Source: Betaproteobacteria bacterium (GTDB lineage Bacteria > Pseudomonadota > Gammaproteobacteria > Burkholderiales > Thiobacteraceae). Taken from it: a DNA stretch of 37,317 nucleotides. This document shows, piece by piece, positions 9,099 to 17,379 of this stretch. Numbering within the stretch: position 1 is the first letter of the stretch; each line of letters opens with the position of its first letter. The stretch covers positions 1 to 37,317 of the forward strand of contig JAHECG010000020.1 of NCBI GenBank assembly GCA_024641855.1, read 5' to 3'. The notes beneath the pieces were generated by a model, which was not told the origin of the DNA, made no database searches, and saw only the letters and a program-made list of their open reading frames with translations. The translations under genes and the position numbers were made by a program.

Positions 9099-9656
9099 AT
9101 GACTGGGAATCGACTGGGTTTGGAAAGCATGACGCTGGGCGGGGGTTGCTTTTGGTGTTTGGAGGCGGTATTCGAGCAAGTGCACGGCGTGGAGCAAGTC
9201 ATATCAGGATACAGTGCAGGACAAACAATAAATCCCAATTACGAGCAAATCTGCACGGGCCGTACCGGCCATGCAGAAGTGGTGCAAATTACATTTGACC
9301 CGCAAACCATCGCCTACCAGACGTTGTTGGAGATTTTCTTTACCATTCATGATCCGACGACCCCCGATCGCCAAGGAAATGATCGTGGCACGCAATACCG
9401 TTCGATTATTTTGTATCATGATTTAAACCAGAAAGCGGTGGCGCAAGCTGTCCTAAGGGACATTGCTGAAAAAGGCTTATGGGATGCCCCTCTCGTCACT
9501 CAGTTGCAAGCGCTCGAACATTTTTATCCGGCAGAAACTTACCATCAAGGTTATTATCGCGGGCACCCCGACCAAGCCTATTGCCAAGTCGTCGTTGCAC
9601 CAAAGGTGTTGAAACTTCGGGAAAAATTCCGTTCTCTTTTAAAAAAACATAGTTAG
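9099..9656 (+). CDS. msrA: Peptide methionine-S-sulfoxide reductase MsrA
   Basis: MsrA reduces the S form of methionine sulfoxide in proteins, repairing oxidative damage, and is regenerated through thioredoxin. The active-site motif GGCFWCLE is near the amino end (catalytic Cys17 when the start at 9099 is used), followed by the family segments GVEQVISGYSAG, TGHAEVVQITFDP, IHDPTTPDRQGNDRGTQYRS and FYPAETYHQGYY. I chose the ATG at 9099, because GAGG at 9086-9089 is nine bases upstream of it and immediately abuts the other ATG at 9090. Length is 185 residues, normal for the monodomain enzyme. No MsrB domain is fused. It is a single gene with its own promoter region. Confidence 0.94.
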   Translation: MTGNRLGLESMTLGGGCFWCLEAVFEQVHGVEQVISGYSAGQTINPNYEQICTGRTGHAEVVQITFDPQTIAYQTLLEIFFTIHDPTTPDRQGNDRGTQYRSIILYHDLNQKAVAQAVLRDIAEKGLWDAPLVTQLQALEHFYPAETYHQGYYRGHPDQAYCQVVVAPKVLKLREKFRSLLKKHS

Positions 9657-9691
9657 TTATTGGGCGATCTAATTTATATTTAGGAAAAGCC

Positions 9692-9718
9692 TAAACTTGT
9701 CGGCCTTAGTGCCGATAA
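9692..9718 (+). promoter_or_regulatory. Sigma-28 (FliA)-type promoter
   Basis: TAAA (9692-9695), then 15 bases, then GCCGATAA (9711-9718) reproduces the flagellar sigma-28 -10 element exactly with the consensus spacing. It is 37 bases upstream of the STAS gene start. A 6-bp hairpin (TTTAGG/CCTAAA, 9679-9695) overlaps the TAAA box and may be the end of the msrA transcript. Confidence 0.75.
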
Positions 9719-9755
9719 CCCCCTTGATCCACCTTATTATTTACAAGGAAAAACA

Positions 9756-10067
9756 ATGGCCTCTACAGTTTCTAGTCGCGTTAGCGATAACAAAGGAAGT
9801 TTATCGCTGAATGGCCGTTTCGATTTTTCGATACATCGCGATTTCCGTAGTAATTACGAAACGATTTTAAGTGCTGAGGGGGTTAACGAAATTGATGTCG
9901 ATCTCCATGGTGTCGATTACATCGATAGCTCCGCGTTAGGCATGTTGTTGCTCCTACGTGAGAAGGCGATGGAAAAGAAAATCCAGATGAAATTGCTCAA
10001 TCCTAAAGACTCAGTACGGCAAGTGTTGGAAGTTGCTAATTTCGGACGTTTATTCAACATCAGCTAA
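9756..10067 (+). CDS. STAS-domain anti-sigma-factor antagonist (HsbA/SpoIIAA-like)
   Basis: This 103-residue protein is a single STAS domain. The phosphorylation-site loop is clear: VDYIDSSALGMLLL, with Ser58 the expected phosphoacceptor (SpoIIAA also has its serine in a DSSGLG loop). In known partner-switching modules the serine is phosphorylated by a kinase-type anti-sigma factor and dephosphorylated by a PP2C phosphatase. Both activities appear in the next gene, so the two are likely a pair like HsbA and HsbR of Pseudomonas, which control flagellar FlgM; that analogy is inference. An AAGGA lies before the ATG, and a sigma-28-type promoter is directly upstream. A hairpin follows the stop and may set its level relative to the next gene. 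Confidence 0.88.
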   Translation: MASTVSSRVSDNKGSLSLNGRFDFSIHRDFRSNYETILSAEGVNEIDVDLHGVDYIDSSALGMLLLLREKAMEKKIQMKLLNPKDSVRQVLEVANFGRLFNIS

Positions 10068-10091
10068 CACGCCCGCCTTCGGCGGGACGTG
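10068..10091 (+). repeat. GC-rich hairpin between the STAS gene and the REC-PP2C gene
   Basis: CCCGCC (10072-10077) pairs with GGCGGG (10081-10086) around a TTC loop, and the flanks CACG/CGTG extend the stem past one bulged A. It follows the stop by one base. No run of T follows, so it is a partial terminator or an mRNA-stabilising hairpin and not a full Rho-independent terminator. Confidence 0.6.
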
Positions 10092-10122
10092 ATACCTTCT
10101 TCATGCAAGCAAGGCACTGACC

Positions 10123-11817
10123 ATGCAAGTTTTGATAGTCGACGACGCCCCCGAAATCCTATCCCAACTTAGCCGTCACCTGATTTCGCTGGGACATATA
10201 GTCGTAACCGCAACGAATGGCGTCGAAGCCGTTACCGCATATCAAGCAAATTGCCCCGATTTGATCATCATGGACGTGGATATGCCGGAAATGGATGGCT
10301 ATCAAGCGGCTGCGCGCATTCGCCATTTAGATGTTGAGCGCTGGGTGCCCATTCTTTTCCTTAGTTCAAATACCGATGATAGTGAGCGCGCCAAAGGTCT
10401 CGAAGCCGGTGGCGATGACTATTTAGGTAAACCCGTTAACGTATTCCTCCTGAACAACAAAATAATGGCCCTGCGCCGTATTACGGATATGCAGGATCAG
10501 GTAACTCGTTATGCACGAGAACTCCAAACCAATCTGGAGCACAATCGTGATGAACGGGTTTTAGCGCGTTATCTATTGGATCACATTATTCGGCAAGATA
10601 AGGAAGAGCCAGACCTAGTCAGGTCTTGGGTTTCGCCAGCGCAACATTTCAGTGGTGATGTCGTCATGACAGCGCGAACCCCCGGCAATGAACTGAATGT
10701 TTTGCTTGCAGATGCAACGGGCCATGGTTTATCCGCTGCGATCAGTGTGATTCCGGTGATCGAGTCCTTTTACAGCATGACGGAAAAAGGCTTCACCCTG
10801 ACCAGTATCGTGCGTGAATTGAACCATAAGATAAAACATCTTTTGCCAATTGATCGCTTTGTTGCGGCGGTCATTATTTCCATTGATTATACGAATCAGA
10901 CGATTCGTGTCTGGAACGGTGGAGCACCCGATGTTTTTTTTGTAGCTGATAGTGGAGAGATTCTACGTGCCTGGCCTTCTGCCCATCCGGCGCTCGGTAT
11001 TTTGAGTGATGAGGAATTCGACAATACCCCCCAATATTTTCAATGGGAAGATGTCGGTAGTATTTTTATGTGTTCTGACGGTCTGCCTGAAGCGGAAGAT
11101 GAGGACAAAAAGCCTTTCACTATGGCTCAGGTCAAAAATTTGCTGACTCGTCCTTATGACAAAGGCCGCTTCCAGTTAATCAAAGATACTCTCGCCGCAC
11201 ACATTGAAGGCGTACAACAACAAGATGACATTTCCCTGGTAGACATACGCTGTGGTGAGCCACTGCGTTGGACATCGCTCATCAAAGATACACAAAATAT
11301 TCAAGCCACAGCGAACAATAACCATTCACGTTGGCGCCTGAGTCTTTCGCTCGGTGCTGAAGAAATCAAACAATTAGACGCTTTGCCGTTGATCATGAAT
11401 TGGCTGGATCAATTGAACATTGGTGCACACCACCGAGGCCAAGCTTTTTTGGTCTTGGGTGAGCTATTTAATAATGCTTTGGATCATGGTTTATTGCGGC
11501 TGGACTCGCGATTTAAACAAGATCCGAACGGTTTTGAGCAATACATTAATTTACGGGAAAAACGGCTCGACGCACTTGCCGATTGTACGGTTGAAGTGGA
11601 GTTAGAGCGTTTTCATGTCGAGGCACAAGAGCGTCTGCGTATTAGGGTTCAGGACAGCGGACCGGGTTTTGATTATCGCAACATCATTGCAAAATATGAG
11701 GCGTCAGATAAGCAATTCAGCGGTCGTGGTATTCTGTTAGTGAAACAACTATGTTTGTCTTTGGAATATACTGACAAAGGAAATGAAGCTACGGCTGTTT
11801 ACCAACTCAGTAAATAA
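10123..11817 (+). CDS. Response regulator with PP2C phosphatase and HATPase kinase domains (HsbR/RsbU-type switch protein)
   Basis: The 564 residues hold three modules. A receiver domain spans about 1-125 with phospho-acceptor Asp51 in LIIMDVDMPEMDG and the Lys109 area LGKPVN. A SpoIIE/PP2C phosphatase follows (about 160-375), with GDVVMTART, ADATGHGLSAAISVIPV and FMCSDGLPEAEDED as metal and catalytic segments. The C-terminal HATPase kinase domain of anti-sigma type (about 410-560) has N-box ELFNNALDHGLL and DSGPGFDY. In Pseudomonas HsbR this architecture phosphorylates or dephosphorylates a STAS protein according to receiver phosphorylation. AAGG lies eight bases before the ATG, and a five-codon open frame (10103-10120) ends two bases ahead. 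It would integrate upstream signals into the STAS switch. Confidence 0.92.
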   Translation: MQVLIVDDAPEILSQLSRHLISLGHIVVTATNGVEAVTAYQANCPDLIIMDVDMPEMDGYQAAARIRHLDVERWVPILFLSSNTDDSERAKGLEAGGDDYLGKPVNVFLLNNKIMALRRITDMQDQVTRYARELQTNLEHNRDERVLARYLLDHIIRQDKEEPDLVRSWVSPAQHFSGDVVMTARTPGNELNVLLADATGHGLSAAISVIPVIESFYSMTEKGFTLTSIVRELNHKIKHLLPIDRFVAAVIISIDYTNQTIRVWNGGAPDVFFVADSGEILRAWPSAHPALGILSDEEFDNTPQYFQWEDVGSIFMCSDGLPEAEDEDKKPFTMAQVKNLLTRPYDKGRFQLIKDTLAAHIEGVQQQDDISLVDIRCGEPLRWTSLIKDTQNIQATANNNHSRWRLSLSLGAEEIKQLDALPLIMNWLDQLNIGAHHRGQAFLVLGELFNNALDHGLLRLDSRFKQDPNGFEQYINLREKRLDALADCTVEVELERFHVEAQERLRIRVQDSGPGFDYRNIIAKYEASDKQFSGRGILLVKQLCLSLEYTDKGNEATAVYQLSK

Positions 11818-11833
11818 TAACAAGAGATTCTGT

Positions 11834-11875
11834 ATGAAAATCCGTAATCCCCGCTTAGCCCTTCGTCTTGTATGA
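11834..11875 (+). CDS. 13-codon mini-ORF whose stop overlaps the hybrid-kinase start (ATGA)
   Basis: ATG at 11834 opens MKIRNPRLALRLV and closes with TGA (11873-11875), so the stop overlaps the ATG of the kinase gene (11872) by four bases. AAGAGA lies seven bases before this ATG, whereas the kinase ATG has no Shine-Dalgarno of its own. This fits translational coupling: ribosomes finishing the mini-ORF would restart on the kinase gene. Whether the peptide itself matters is unknown. Confidence 0.45.
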   Translation: MKIRNPRLALRLV

Positions 11876-14529
11876 CCCAGTCCCCTGACCCGGCGTTAAA
11901 TCAGTTATTGACACAAATGCGTGCTCAATTTTTGGAGCAACTCGGCACGCGCATTAGCGCTATTGAGACAGAGGCTGGATGCTTACTCCGCGGTGACTGG
12001 AGTTCCGAAGGCGCGCGTCGTTTGCACTTGCTTGCCCATAGTTTAGCCGGTTCAGCAGGTACCTTTGGCGCGCATACACTGAGTCAAGCCGCTCGGCTAT
12101 TAGAACAGGCTTTGAGCCCTTACCTCGATAAACCGCTATTAGATAAAAACGCACGTATTGCCCTTAACCGCTGTGTGATGGAAGTCATTTACATGGCGCA
12201 AGCCGCGCAGTTGAATAAACGTACGATTGAGCCAAGTCCTGTGCCGAATAAGGATATCGTCGAACCCTTGATTTACATTGTTGAGGACGATATTTCTTTG
12301 GCAACATCGATTGCCGAATACTTACAACTCGCCGGATATACCACGCAGATTTTCGATAGTCCCGAAAAATTTCTGGCGAGTTTCAGTACCACTGTGCGGC
12401 CACAAGCCGTGCTCATGGATATTATGTTTCCCAGCGGCGATGATGCTGGTACGCGTGCGCTTGCAACCTATCGATCGACCCATCAACAAGATGCTCCCGC
12501 CATCATTATTTCAGCACGACGCGATTTAGAGGCACGACTTGATGCCTTACGTGCAGGGGCCACTCGCTATCTGACCAAGCCGCTTAATTTTGAACGTCTG
12601 GTACGCATTCTTGATGATCTAACGGATTGTCGTGTGCACGACGCTTATCGCGTACTGTTGGTCGATGACGATATCGATCAGCTTGGCGTCAGCGCTGCAA
12701 TTCTGCGCAATGCCGGAATGCACGCAGTGGAAATCGTGAATCCGTTACAAGCTTTATCCGAGGCACACCAACATAATCCGGATGTGATCGTGTTGGACGT
12801 TCATATGCCGCATATTTCGGGGATTGAATTGGCGGCGCTCTTGCGTGAAGAGGACGAGTTTGCTCACGTGCCGATCCTCTTTCTTTCGTGTGAAACAGAT
12901 ATCCGCCAGCAACTCCTGGCATTGGATCTTGGCGGAGATGAGTTTCTGCTGAAACCAATCGATCCAGCCCACTTGGTTGCAGCGGTCAGAACTCGAGCCA
13001 AGCGTTCGCGGCAAGCTCAAAGCGTATCGCAAAACCTACGGCGCATCGTACGAGAAAAGGAATATCAAGAATATGCTTTCAATCAGCACGCGATTATTAG
13101 CGTTGCCAATCATGCCGGAATTATCACGCAGGTGAACGATAGGTTTTGTGAGGTCAGTGGTTATAAAGTCGCTGAATTAATCGGAAATAACCATCGTATT
13201 GTGAAGTCTGGACAACATCCCCCAAGTTTTTATGAGGCAATGTGGAGCACCATAGGCACGGGCAACATTTGGCATGGCACCATCTGTAATCGACGTAAAG
13301 ACGGCAATTTATATTGGGTTGAATCCACCATTGTGCCGTTGTTGGATGAGCATGGTTTGCCCTATCAATACATCTCAATCCGCACCGATGTGACGGAAAT
13401 CTTAAAAGTTGAATCTGCGCTGCGTAACGAACGTTGCCTGACTACGGCGGCGATCAATGCCTTGCCAGGTATTTTCTATATTATTTCGACAGACCATCGC
13501 TTTCTGCGATTTAACGAGAATTTATTAAGGATCACTGGCTACTCGGCTGAAGAAATCGAAAAAATGTCGCCTCTCGATTTTTTTGCTGACCAGGATCGAG
13601 CGTTTATCGCAGAAAAAATTAACGATGTTTTTCAGCATGGCTACGCTTCTGCCGAGACCCAATTAATCACCAAAACTGGCACCCGGATTCCCTTCTATTT
13701 TCAAGGTGCACAAGTGGAAATTGATGGGGAGAAATGCCTCATCGGTACTGGTACCGATATCAGCGACATCAAGCAATATCAAACTGCATTGATTGCGGCC
13801 AAGGAACAAGCAGAAAGTGCCAGCCGTGCAAAATCCACGTTTCTTTCCAACATGAGTCACGAATTGCGTACGCCGATGAATGCCATCATCGGTTTTGCGC
13901 AGTTGGCCGAGGTCGATGAAAGTCTATCTCTGGATCAACGCGACAATATCGATGAAATACTGAGAGCCGGAAAGCATTTACTGCAATTGATCAATGAAAT
14001 TTTGGATCTCGCGCGCGTCGAATCTGGAATCGTTCGCATAGTGAAAGAGGCTGTCCCCTGTGCCGCCATTATCATGGAATGTATCCGCCTGATTCAGCCG
14101 ATTGCAAATCTGCGACAAATAACCCTGACATGCCAAGCTCCTGATGACCTTGCTGCGGATGCGGATCGCGTACGTCTTAAACAAGCGCTTATCAATCTCA
14201 TCTCAAATGCAGTCAAATATAATCAGGTACGGGGGGTAGTGCAGGTTGAAGCGCATTCCATGACAGGGCAGATGGTGCGGATATCCATTACTGATAATGG
14301 CCCGGGTATTCCGGAAGCTCAACTAGCCGAACTTTTTCAGCCTTTCCAACGCCTCGTCGCGGAACAATCACCAGTCGAAGGCACGGGGATTGGCTTAGCG
14401 ATCAGCAAAAGTTTAATTGAGGCCATGGGAGGAATAGTCGGGGTCGATAGCATTCTAGGAAAAGGCAGTACTTTTTGGATTGAACTACCGATGAAGCATT
14501 CAGATCAAGTTTTCGTCGATAAAATATAA
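11872..14529 (+). CDS. Hybrid sensor kinase with N-terminal HPt, two receivers and two PAS domains
   Basis: An unusually ordered 885-residue signalling protein. The HPt domain comes first (about 10-110) with phospho-histidine His56 in AHSLAGSAGTFG. Two receiver domains follow, with acceptor Asp183 (AVLMDIMFP) and Asp309 (VIVLDVHMP). Two PAS domains follow (about 400-510 and 525-640). The kinase core is last: HisKA with His663 in SNMSHELRTPMNAIIGF, then HATPase with N-box NLISNAVKYNQ, DNGPGIP and GTGIGLAIS. No membrane helix is seen, so it senses a cytoplasmic signal through PAS, possibly redox or a small ligand. Placement after the STAS and REC-PP2C genes suggests it phosphorylates the REC of that neighbour; this is inference. 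The start lacks a Shine-Dalgarno; see the mini-ORF. Confidence 0.92.
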   Translation: MTQSPDPALNQLLTQMRAQFLEQLGTRISAIETEAGCLLRGDWSSEGARRLHLLAHSLAGSAGTFGAHTLSQAARLLEQALSPYLDKPLLDKNARIALNRCVMEVIYMAQAAQLNKRTIEPSPVPNKDIVEPLIYIVEDDISLATSIAEYLQLAGYTTQIFDSPEKFLASFSTTVRPQAVLMDIMFPSGDDAGTRALATYRSTHQQDAPAIIISARRDLEARLDALRAGATRYLTKPLNFERLVRILDDLTDCRVHDAYRVLLVDDDIDQLGVSAAILRNAGMHAVEIVNPLQALSEAHQHNPDVIVLDVHMPHISGIELAALLREEDEFAHVPILFLSCETDIRQQLLALDLGGDEFLLKPIDPAHLVAAVRTRAKRSRQAQSVSQNLRRIVREKEYQEYAFNQHAIISVANHAGIITQVNDRFCEVSGYKVAELIGNNHRIVKSGQHPPSFYEAMWSTIGTGNIWHGTICNRRKDGNLYWVESTIVPLLDEHGLPYQYISIRTDVTEILKVESALRNERCLTTAAINALPGIFYIISTDHRFLRFNENLLRITGYSAEEIEKMSPLDFFADQDRAFIAEKINDVFQHGYASAETQLITKTGTRIPFYFQGAQVEIDGEKCLIGTGTDISDIKQYQTALIAAKEQAESASRAKSTFLSNMSHELRTPMNAIIGFAQLAEVDESLSLDQRDNIDEILRAGKHLLQLINEILDLARVESGIVRIVKEAVPCAAIIMECIRLIQPIANLRQITLTCQAPDDLAADADRVRLKQALINLISNAVKYNQVRGVVQVEAHSMTGQMVRISITDNGPGIPEAQLAELFQPFQRLVAEQSPVEGTGIGLAISKSLIEAMGGIVGVDSILGKGSTFWIELPMKHSDQVFVDKI

Positions 14530-14683
14530 AGATTATTAGTCATCGGTTCGCGATGCGTTTGTTCATTTTAAAATTCATAAATTCATAGCATAATCAATGA
14601 TATGCAATTGATTGTGCTAAAGAAGAAGATTTAACTAGTTGCTAGTCGGAACGTAGTTGGGTGGATTACACGATGAACGCTAC

Positions 14684-14710
14684 TAAACATTAATAAAAAT
14701 AAGCCGTTAT
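14684..14710 (+). promoter_or_regulatory. Sigma-28-like promoter before the HD-GYP gene
   Basis: TAAA (14684-14687), 15 bases, then GCCGTTAT (14703-14710) keeps the consensus spacing and six of eight bases of the -10 element. It lies 33 bases before the gene start. Weaker than the other two sites in the island. Confidence 0.5.
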
Positions 14711-14726
14711 CTGGTCAAACTACACT

Positions 14727-14747
14727 ATGACTGAATTTTCCGTATGA
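14727..14747 (+). CDS. 6-codon mini-ORF overlapping the HD-GYP gene start (ATGA)
   Basis: ATG at 14727 opens MTEFSV and ends with TGA at 14745-14747, overlapping the ATG at 14744 by ATGA. The HD-GYP ATG has no Shine-Dalgarno, and none is clear for the mini-ORF either. It repeats the arrangement before the hybrid kinase and the chemoreceptor, and the same GTATGAC sequence marks both kinase and HD-GYP junctions. Too short to call a gene; listed as a possible coupling element. Confidence 0.3.
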   Translation: MTEFSV

Positions 14748-15817
14748 CGAATGCTGACATTAATCGCAATTGTACGGCCCACTTATTAATCGTGGATGAC
14801 GAGCCATCGAATCTAAAATTATTAGAAAAGATGCTGCGTAGCCATGGCTATGAAAATCTGACTTTGATTCAAGATCCACGCGAGGTACAGGCCAGTTGCG
14901 AAAACAATATGCCCGACCTGATTTTGCTCGATTTGAATATGCCCTATTTGGATGGCTTTGCCGTCATGGAGTTGCTCCAAAAAGAATTTGCCGACCTTTT
15001 ACCCCCCATCTTGGTATTGACGGCGCAACAAGGTTTCGAGCATCGCTTACGTGCGCTCAACAGTGGTGCGCGTGATTATTTAACCAAGCCCTTTGACCGC
15101 GCGGAAATGTTGGCCCGGGTACGCAATCTCATTGAAGCGCATCTATTTCATAAGTTCATGCGGAATCAAAATGATGTGTTGGATGAGATGGTGCGCGCCC
15201 GAACCCGTGAATTACGCGATACACGCTTGCAAATTGTGCGCCGTTTAGGCCGTGCAGCTGAATTTCGCGATAATGAAACGGGTAACCACATTTTGCGTAT
15301 GAGTCATTCCGCCGTGTTGATTGCACGGGCGTTGGGCTGGGATGAGGAAAGTTGCGAATTGTTGCTCCATGCCAGCCCGATGCATGACGTGGGAAAAATT
15401 GGTATTCCTGATCACATTCTCCTGAAACCGGGAAAGCTCGACCCGGATGAATGGATAAAGATGCAATTGCATACCACGATTGGCGCGCATATTCTCGATG
15501 GCGACAATTCCCCTCTGCTAACGTTGGCTCGCGAAATTGCAATCTCGCATCATGAAAAATGGGATGGGTCGGGTTATCCCTATGGACTGAAAGGAGAGGC
15601 AATCCCAATTTCTGGCCGCATTGTCGCGCTTGCCGATGTGTTCGATGCGCTCACTTCCGAGCGACCATATAAAAAAGCCTGGAGTCTCGAAGCCTCTTTA
15701 GATTACATTCAAAACAACAGTGGACAGCACTTTGACCCAAAATTGGTTACTTATTTTGTGCAGTTATTGCCGCAAATTCTTGCCATTCGTACCCGATTTG
15801 CAGAACCGACTGCATGA
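14744..15817 (+). CDS. Response regulator with HD-GYP cyclic-di-GMP phosphodiesterase domain
   Basis: The 357 residues are a receiver domain (about 13-125, acceptor Asp63 in LLDLNMPYLDG) joined to an HD-GYP domain (about 150-345). Key residues are complete: HD pair His214-Asp215 in MHDVGKIG, HHEKWDG at about 269-275, and GYP at 277-279 in GSGYPYGLKG. HD-GYP proteins hydrolyse cyclic-di-GMP, usually all the way to GMP, and so lower the level of the signal that favours biofilm over swimming. In this island, next to a chemoreceptor and under a sigma-28-like promoter, it probably links phosphorylation to motility. A single-gene unit in a 214-base-flanked position. The upstream gap also contains a mini-ORF and the promoter. 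Confidence 0.93.
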   Translation: MTNADINRNCTAHLLIVDDEPSNLKLLEKMLRSHGYENLTLIQDPREVQASCENNMPDLILLDLNMPYLDGFAVMELLQKEFADLLPPILVLTAQQGFEHRLRALNSGARDYLTKPFDRAEMLARVRNLIEAHLFHKFMRNQNDVLDEMVRARTRELRDTRLQIVRRLGRAAEFRDNETGNHILRMSHSAVLIARALGWDEESCELLLHASPMHDVGKIGIPDHILLKPGKLDPDEWIKMQLHTTIGAHILDGDNSPLLTLAREIAISHHEKWDGSGYPYGLKGEAIPISGRIVALADVFDALTSERPYKKAWSLEASLDYIQNNSGQHFDPKLVTYFVQLLPQILAIRTRFAEPTA

Positions 15818-15930
15818 TTGAATGCTGGTACTTTTGCGGAATAAATTGGCGCGCAAAATAGCCTTGGCATCCCTTCATTGTGCGGCAAGTCATATCTCTA
15901 TATTCCTTTGTAATTTCAAGGCAGAACGCG

Positions 15931-15958
15931 CTAAAGTTTTATCTATTCAATGCCGATA
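15931..15958 (+). promoter_or_regulatory. Sigma-28 (FliA)-type promoter before the chemoreceptor gene
   Basis: TAAAGTTT (15931-15938), 12 bases, then GCCGATAG (15951-15958). The -35 box is exact for the sigma-28 consensus and the -10 differs by the last base; spacing is one base longer than the classical 11. Transcription would begin near 15965, about 36 bases before the mini-ORF. Confidence 0.72.
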
Positions 15959-16000
15959 GTGGATTGTAGCCAACATAGGCTGGATCGTTGGGGTTTAGGC

Positions 16001-16039
16001 ATGATCTCCACCATGGGAAACAAACTCTTTAAGTCATGA
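16001..16039 (+). CDS. 12-codon mini-ORF overlapping the chemoreceptor start (ATGA)
   Basis: ATG at 16001 opens [12 protein letters not shown] and ends with TGA at 16037-16039, overlapping the receptor ATG (16036) by four bases. TTTAGG lies just before the mini-ORF. The receptor ATG has no purine-rich site of its own. This is the third such junction in the island; function is inferred as translational coupling. Confidence 0.4.
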   Translation: MISTMGNKLFKS

Positions 16040-17283
16040 ATAATTTACAAAAACTGTTCAAGAAACCTATTTTATTGGTTCTCAGTACAAGCCTTGGAAG
16101 CTTTGCACTGAGTGTTGGAGTAGCTTGGCTCATAGACTTGCCTCTGCAAGCCAATTTTAGCACCTGGGTTATTTGCGCAACGACGCTGCTGAGCACGCTA
16201 GGCGTGTCGGCTTTTTTGTTTGCGCAAATGCAAAAAGATCAGGCGGCGATTTCAACCCAAAATTCAGAAGTCATTGAGATCAAACAGCATGTCGATAGTT
16301 TGTTACACAGTTTGTCTCAGAATTTTAATTCGCAGTACGCGCAAGCCAATGGTGAACTACAACAGGTACGCGGCTTATTATCTGACGCGGTAACCAAATT
16401 GGTATCGAGTTTCACTAGCCTGGAATCCTATACACGCACCCAACAAGAACTCGCGTTGGATATTACTTCGCGCAACCAAGCCAAATCGTCAGATGATGCT
16501 GCTGATAACAAGGTTAATTTTGAATCTTTTCTGGGTGAAATATCCAATACCTTGTCAATTTTTGTCGATACTACAGTCGATACCAGTAAAGTCGGGATGG
16601 GGTTAGTCGGCATGATGGACGATATTGTGGCGCGCGTGAACAACATCGTCAGCGTATTAGGTGAAATCGAAGCGATTTCCAAGCAAACCAATTTGTTGGC
16701 ATTAAATGCCGCCATTGAGGCTGCACGGGCTGGGGAAGCCGGGCGTGGTTTTGCCGTAGTTGCGGATGAAGTGCGTAGCCTATCAAACCGGTCAAATCAG
16801 TTTTCTGACCAAATTCGTGGATATATGAATGGCGTTCTCAGTTCGGTTCATAATGCGGAACAATCCATTAATAGCATGGCTTCCAAGGATATGAATTTTG
16901 CGTTGGTTTCCAAGGAGCGCGTGGAAAGCATGCTCGATAACGTGCGCGGTCTTAATCAACATATTACGGGCGCTGTCGATCAAATTACAGTGATTTCAAA
17001 AGAGGTTGGAAATGAAGTTGGCCGTACGGTCACTTCATTGCAATTCCAAGATTTGGCCACGCAATTGCTTGCGCGCGTCTGCGACCGTATGCAAGCGATG
17101 TCCGATGCATTGAGTGAAATTAATCTGGTACAGTCCTCAGCCGCCTCGATCCATGATCTCCCTAGTTTAGGCCAGTATTTGCAACGCTATGATGCAGTGA
17201 TCGAAAAAGCCAGTGCCGCACCCAATGGGGTTGGTGCAGTTTCTCAAGGCCACATGGCATCTGGCGATATCGATTTATTTTAG
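16036..17283 (+). CDS. Methyl-accepting chemotaxis protein with no periplasmic sensor domain
   Basis: At 415 residues this is a short chemoreceptor. Two membrane helices (about 12-34 and 45-65) are separated by only about ten residues, so there is no periplasmic ligand-binding domain, and I see no HAMP. The rest is the cytoplasmic coiled-coil signalling rod with the conserved tip [20 protein letters not shown] and [12 protein letters not shown]. It should signal through CheA/CheW. Sensing by the membrane helices themselves, for example energy or membrane state, is an inference. It ends in GDIDLF and lacks the usual NWETF-type CheR pentapeptide. A strong sigma-28-like promoter is upstream. Confidence 0.93.
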   Translation: MNNLQKLFKKPILLVLSTSLGSFALSVGVAWLIDLPLQANFSTWVICATTLLSTLGVSAFLFAQMQKDQAAISTQNSEVIEIKQHVDSLLHSLSQNFNSQYAQANGELQQVRGLLSDAVTKLVSSFTSLESYTRTQQELALDITSRNQAKSSDDAADNKVNFESFLGEISNTLSIFVDTTVDTSKVGMGLVGMMDDIVARVNNIVSVLGEIEAISKQTNLLALNAAIEAARAGEAGRGFAVVADEVRSLSNRSNQFSDQIRGYMNGVLSSVHNAEQSINSMASKDMNFALVSKERVESMLDNVRGLNQHITGAVDQITVISKEVGNEVGRTVTSLQFQDLATQLLARVCDRMQAMSDALSEINLVQSSAASIHDLPSLGQYLQRYDAVIEKASAAPNGVGAVSQGHMASGDIDLF

Positions 17284-17379
17284 TTGGCCTTGATTTTTGT
17301 GCTTGGGGTGACGCTGTTTTTTTTAGGCGGATTTCGCCCTAGCGTGTGGCAAACTGCCCTCTTTGTCCCGACATATTAA
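17284..17379 (+). CDS. Possible 31-residue membrane peptide
   Basis: Directly after the chemoreceptor stop a TTG frame runs 31 codons: a hydrophobic stretch LALIFVLGVTLFFLGGF that could be one membrane helix, then FRPSVWQTALFVPTY, then TAA. It has no Shine-Dalgarno, but could be translated by ribosomes leaving the receptor gene. Its stop lies four bases before a GTG that is an alternative start of the glycosyltransferase. Chance is the rival explanation and I give it low confidence. Confidence 0.25.
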   Translation: MALIFVLGVTLFFLGGFRPSVWQTALFVPTY

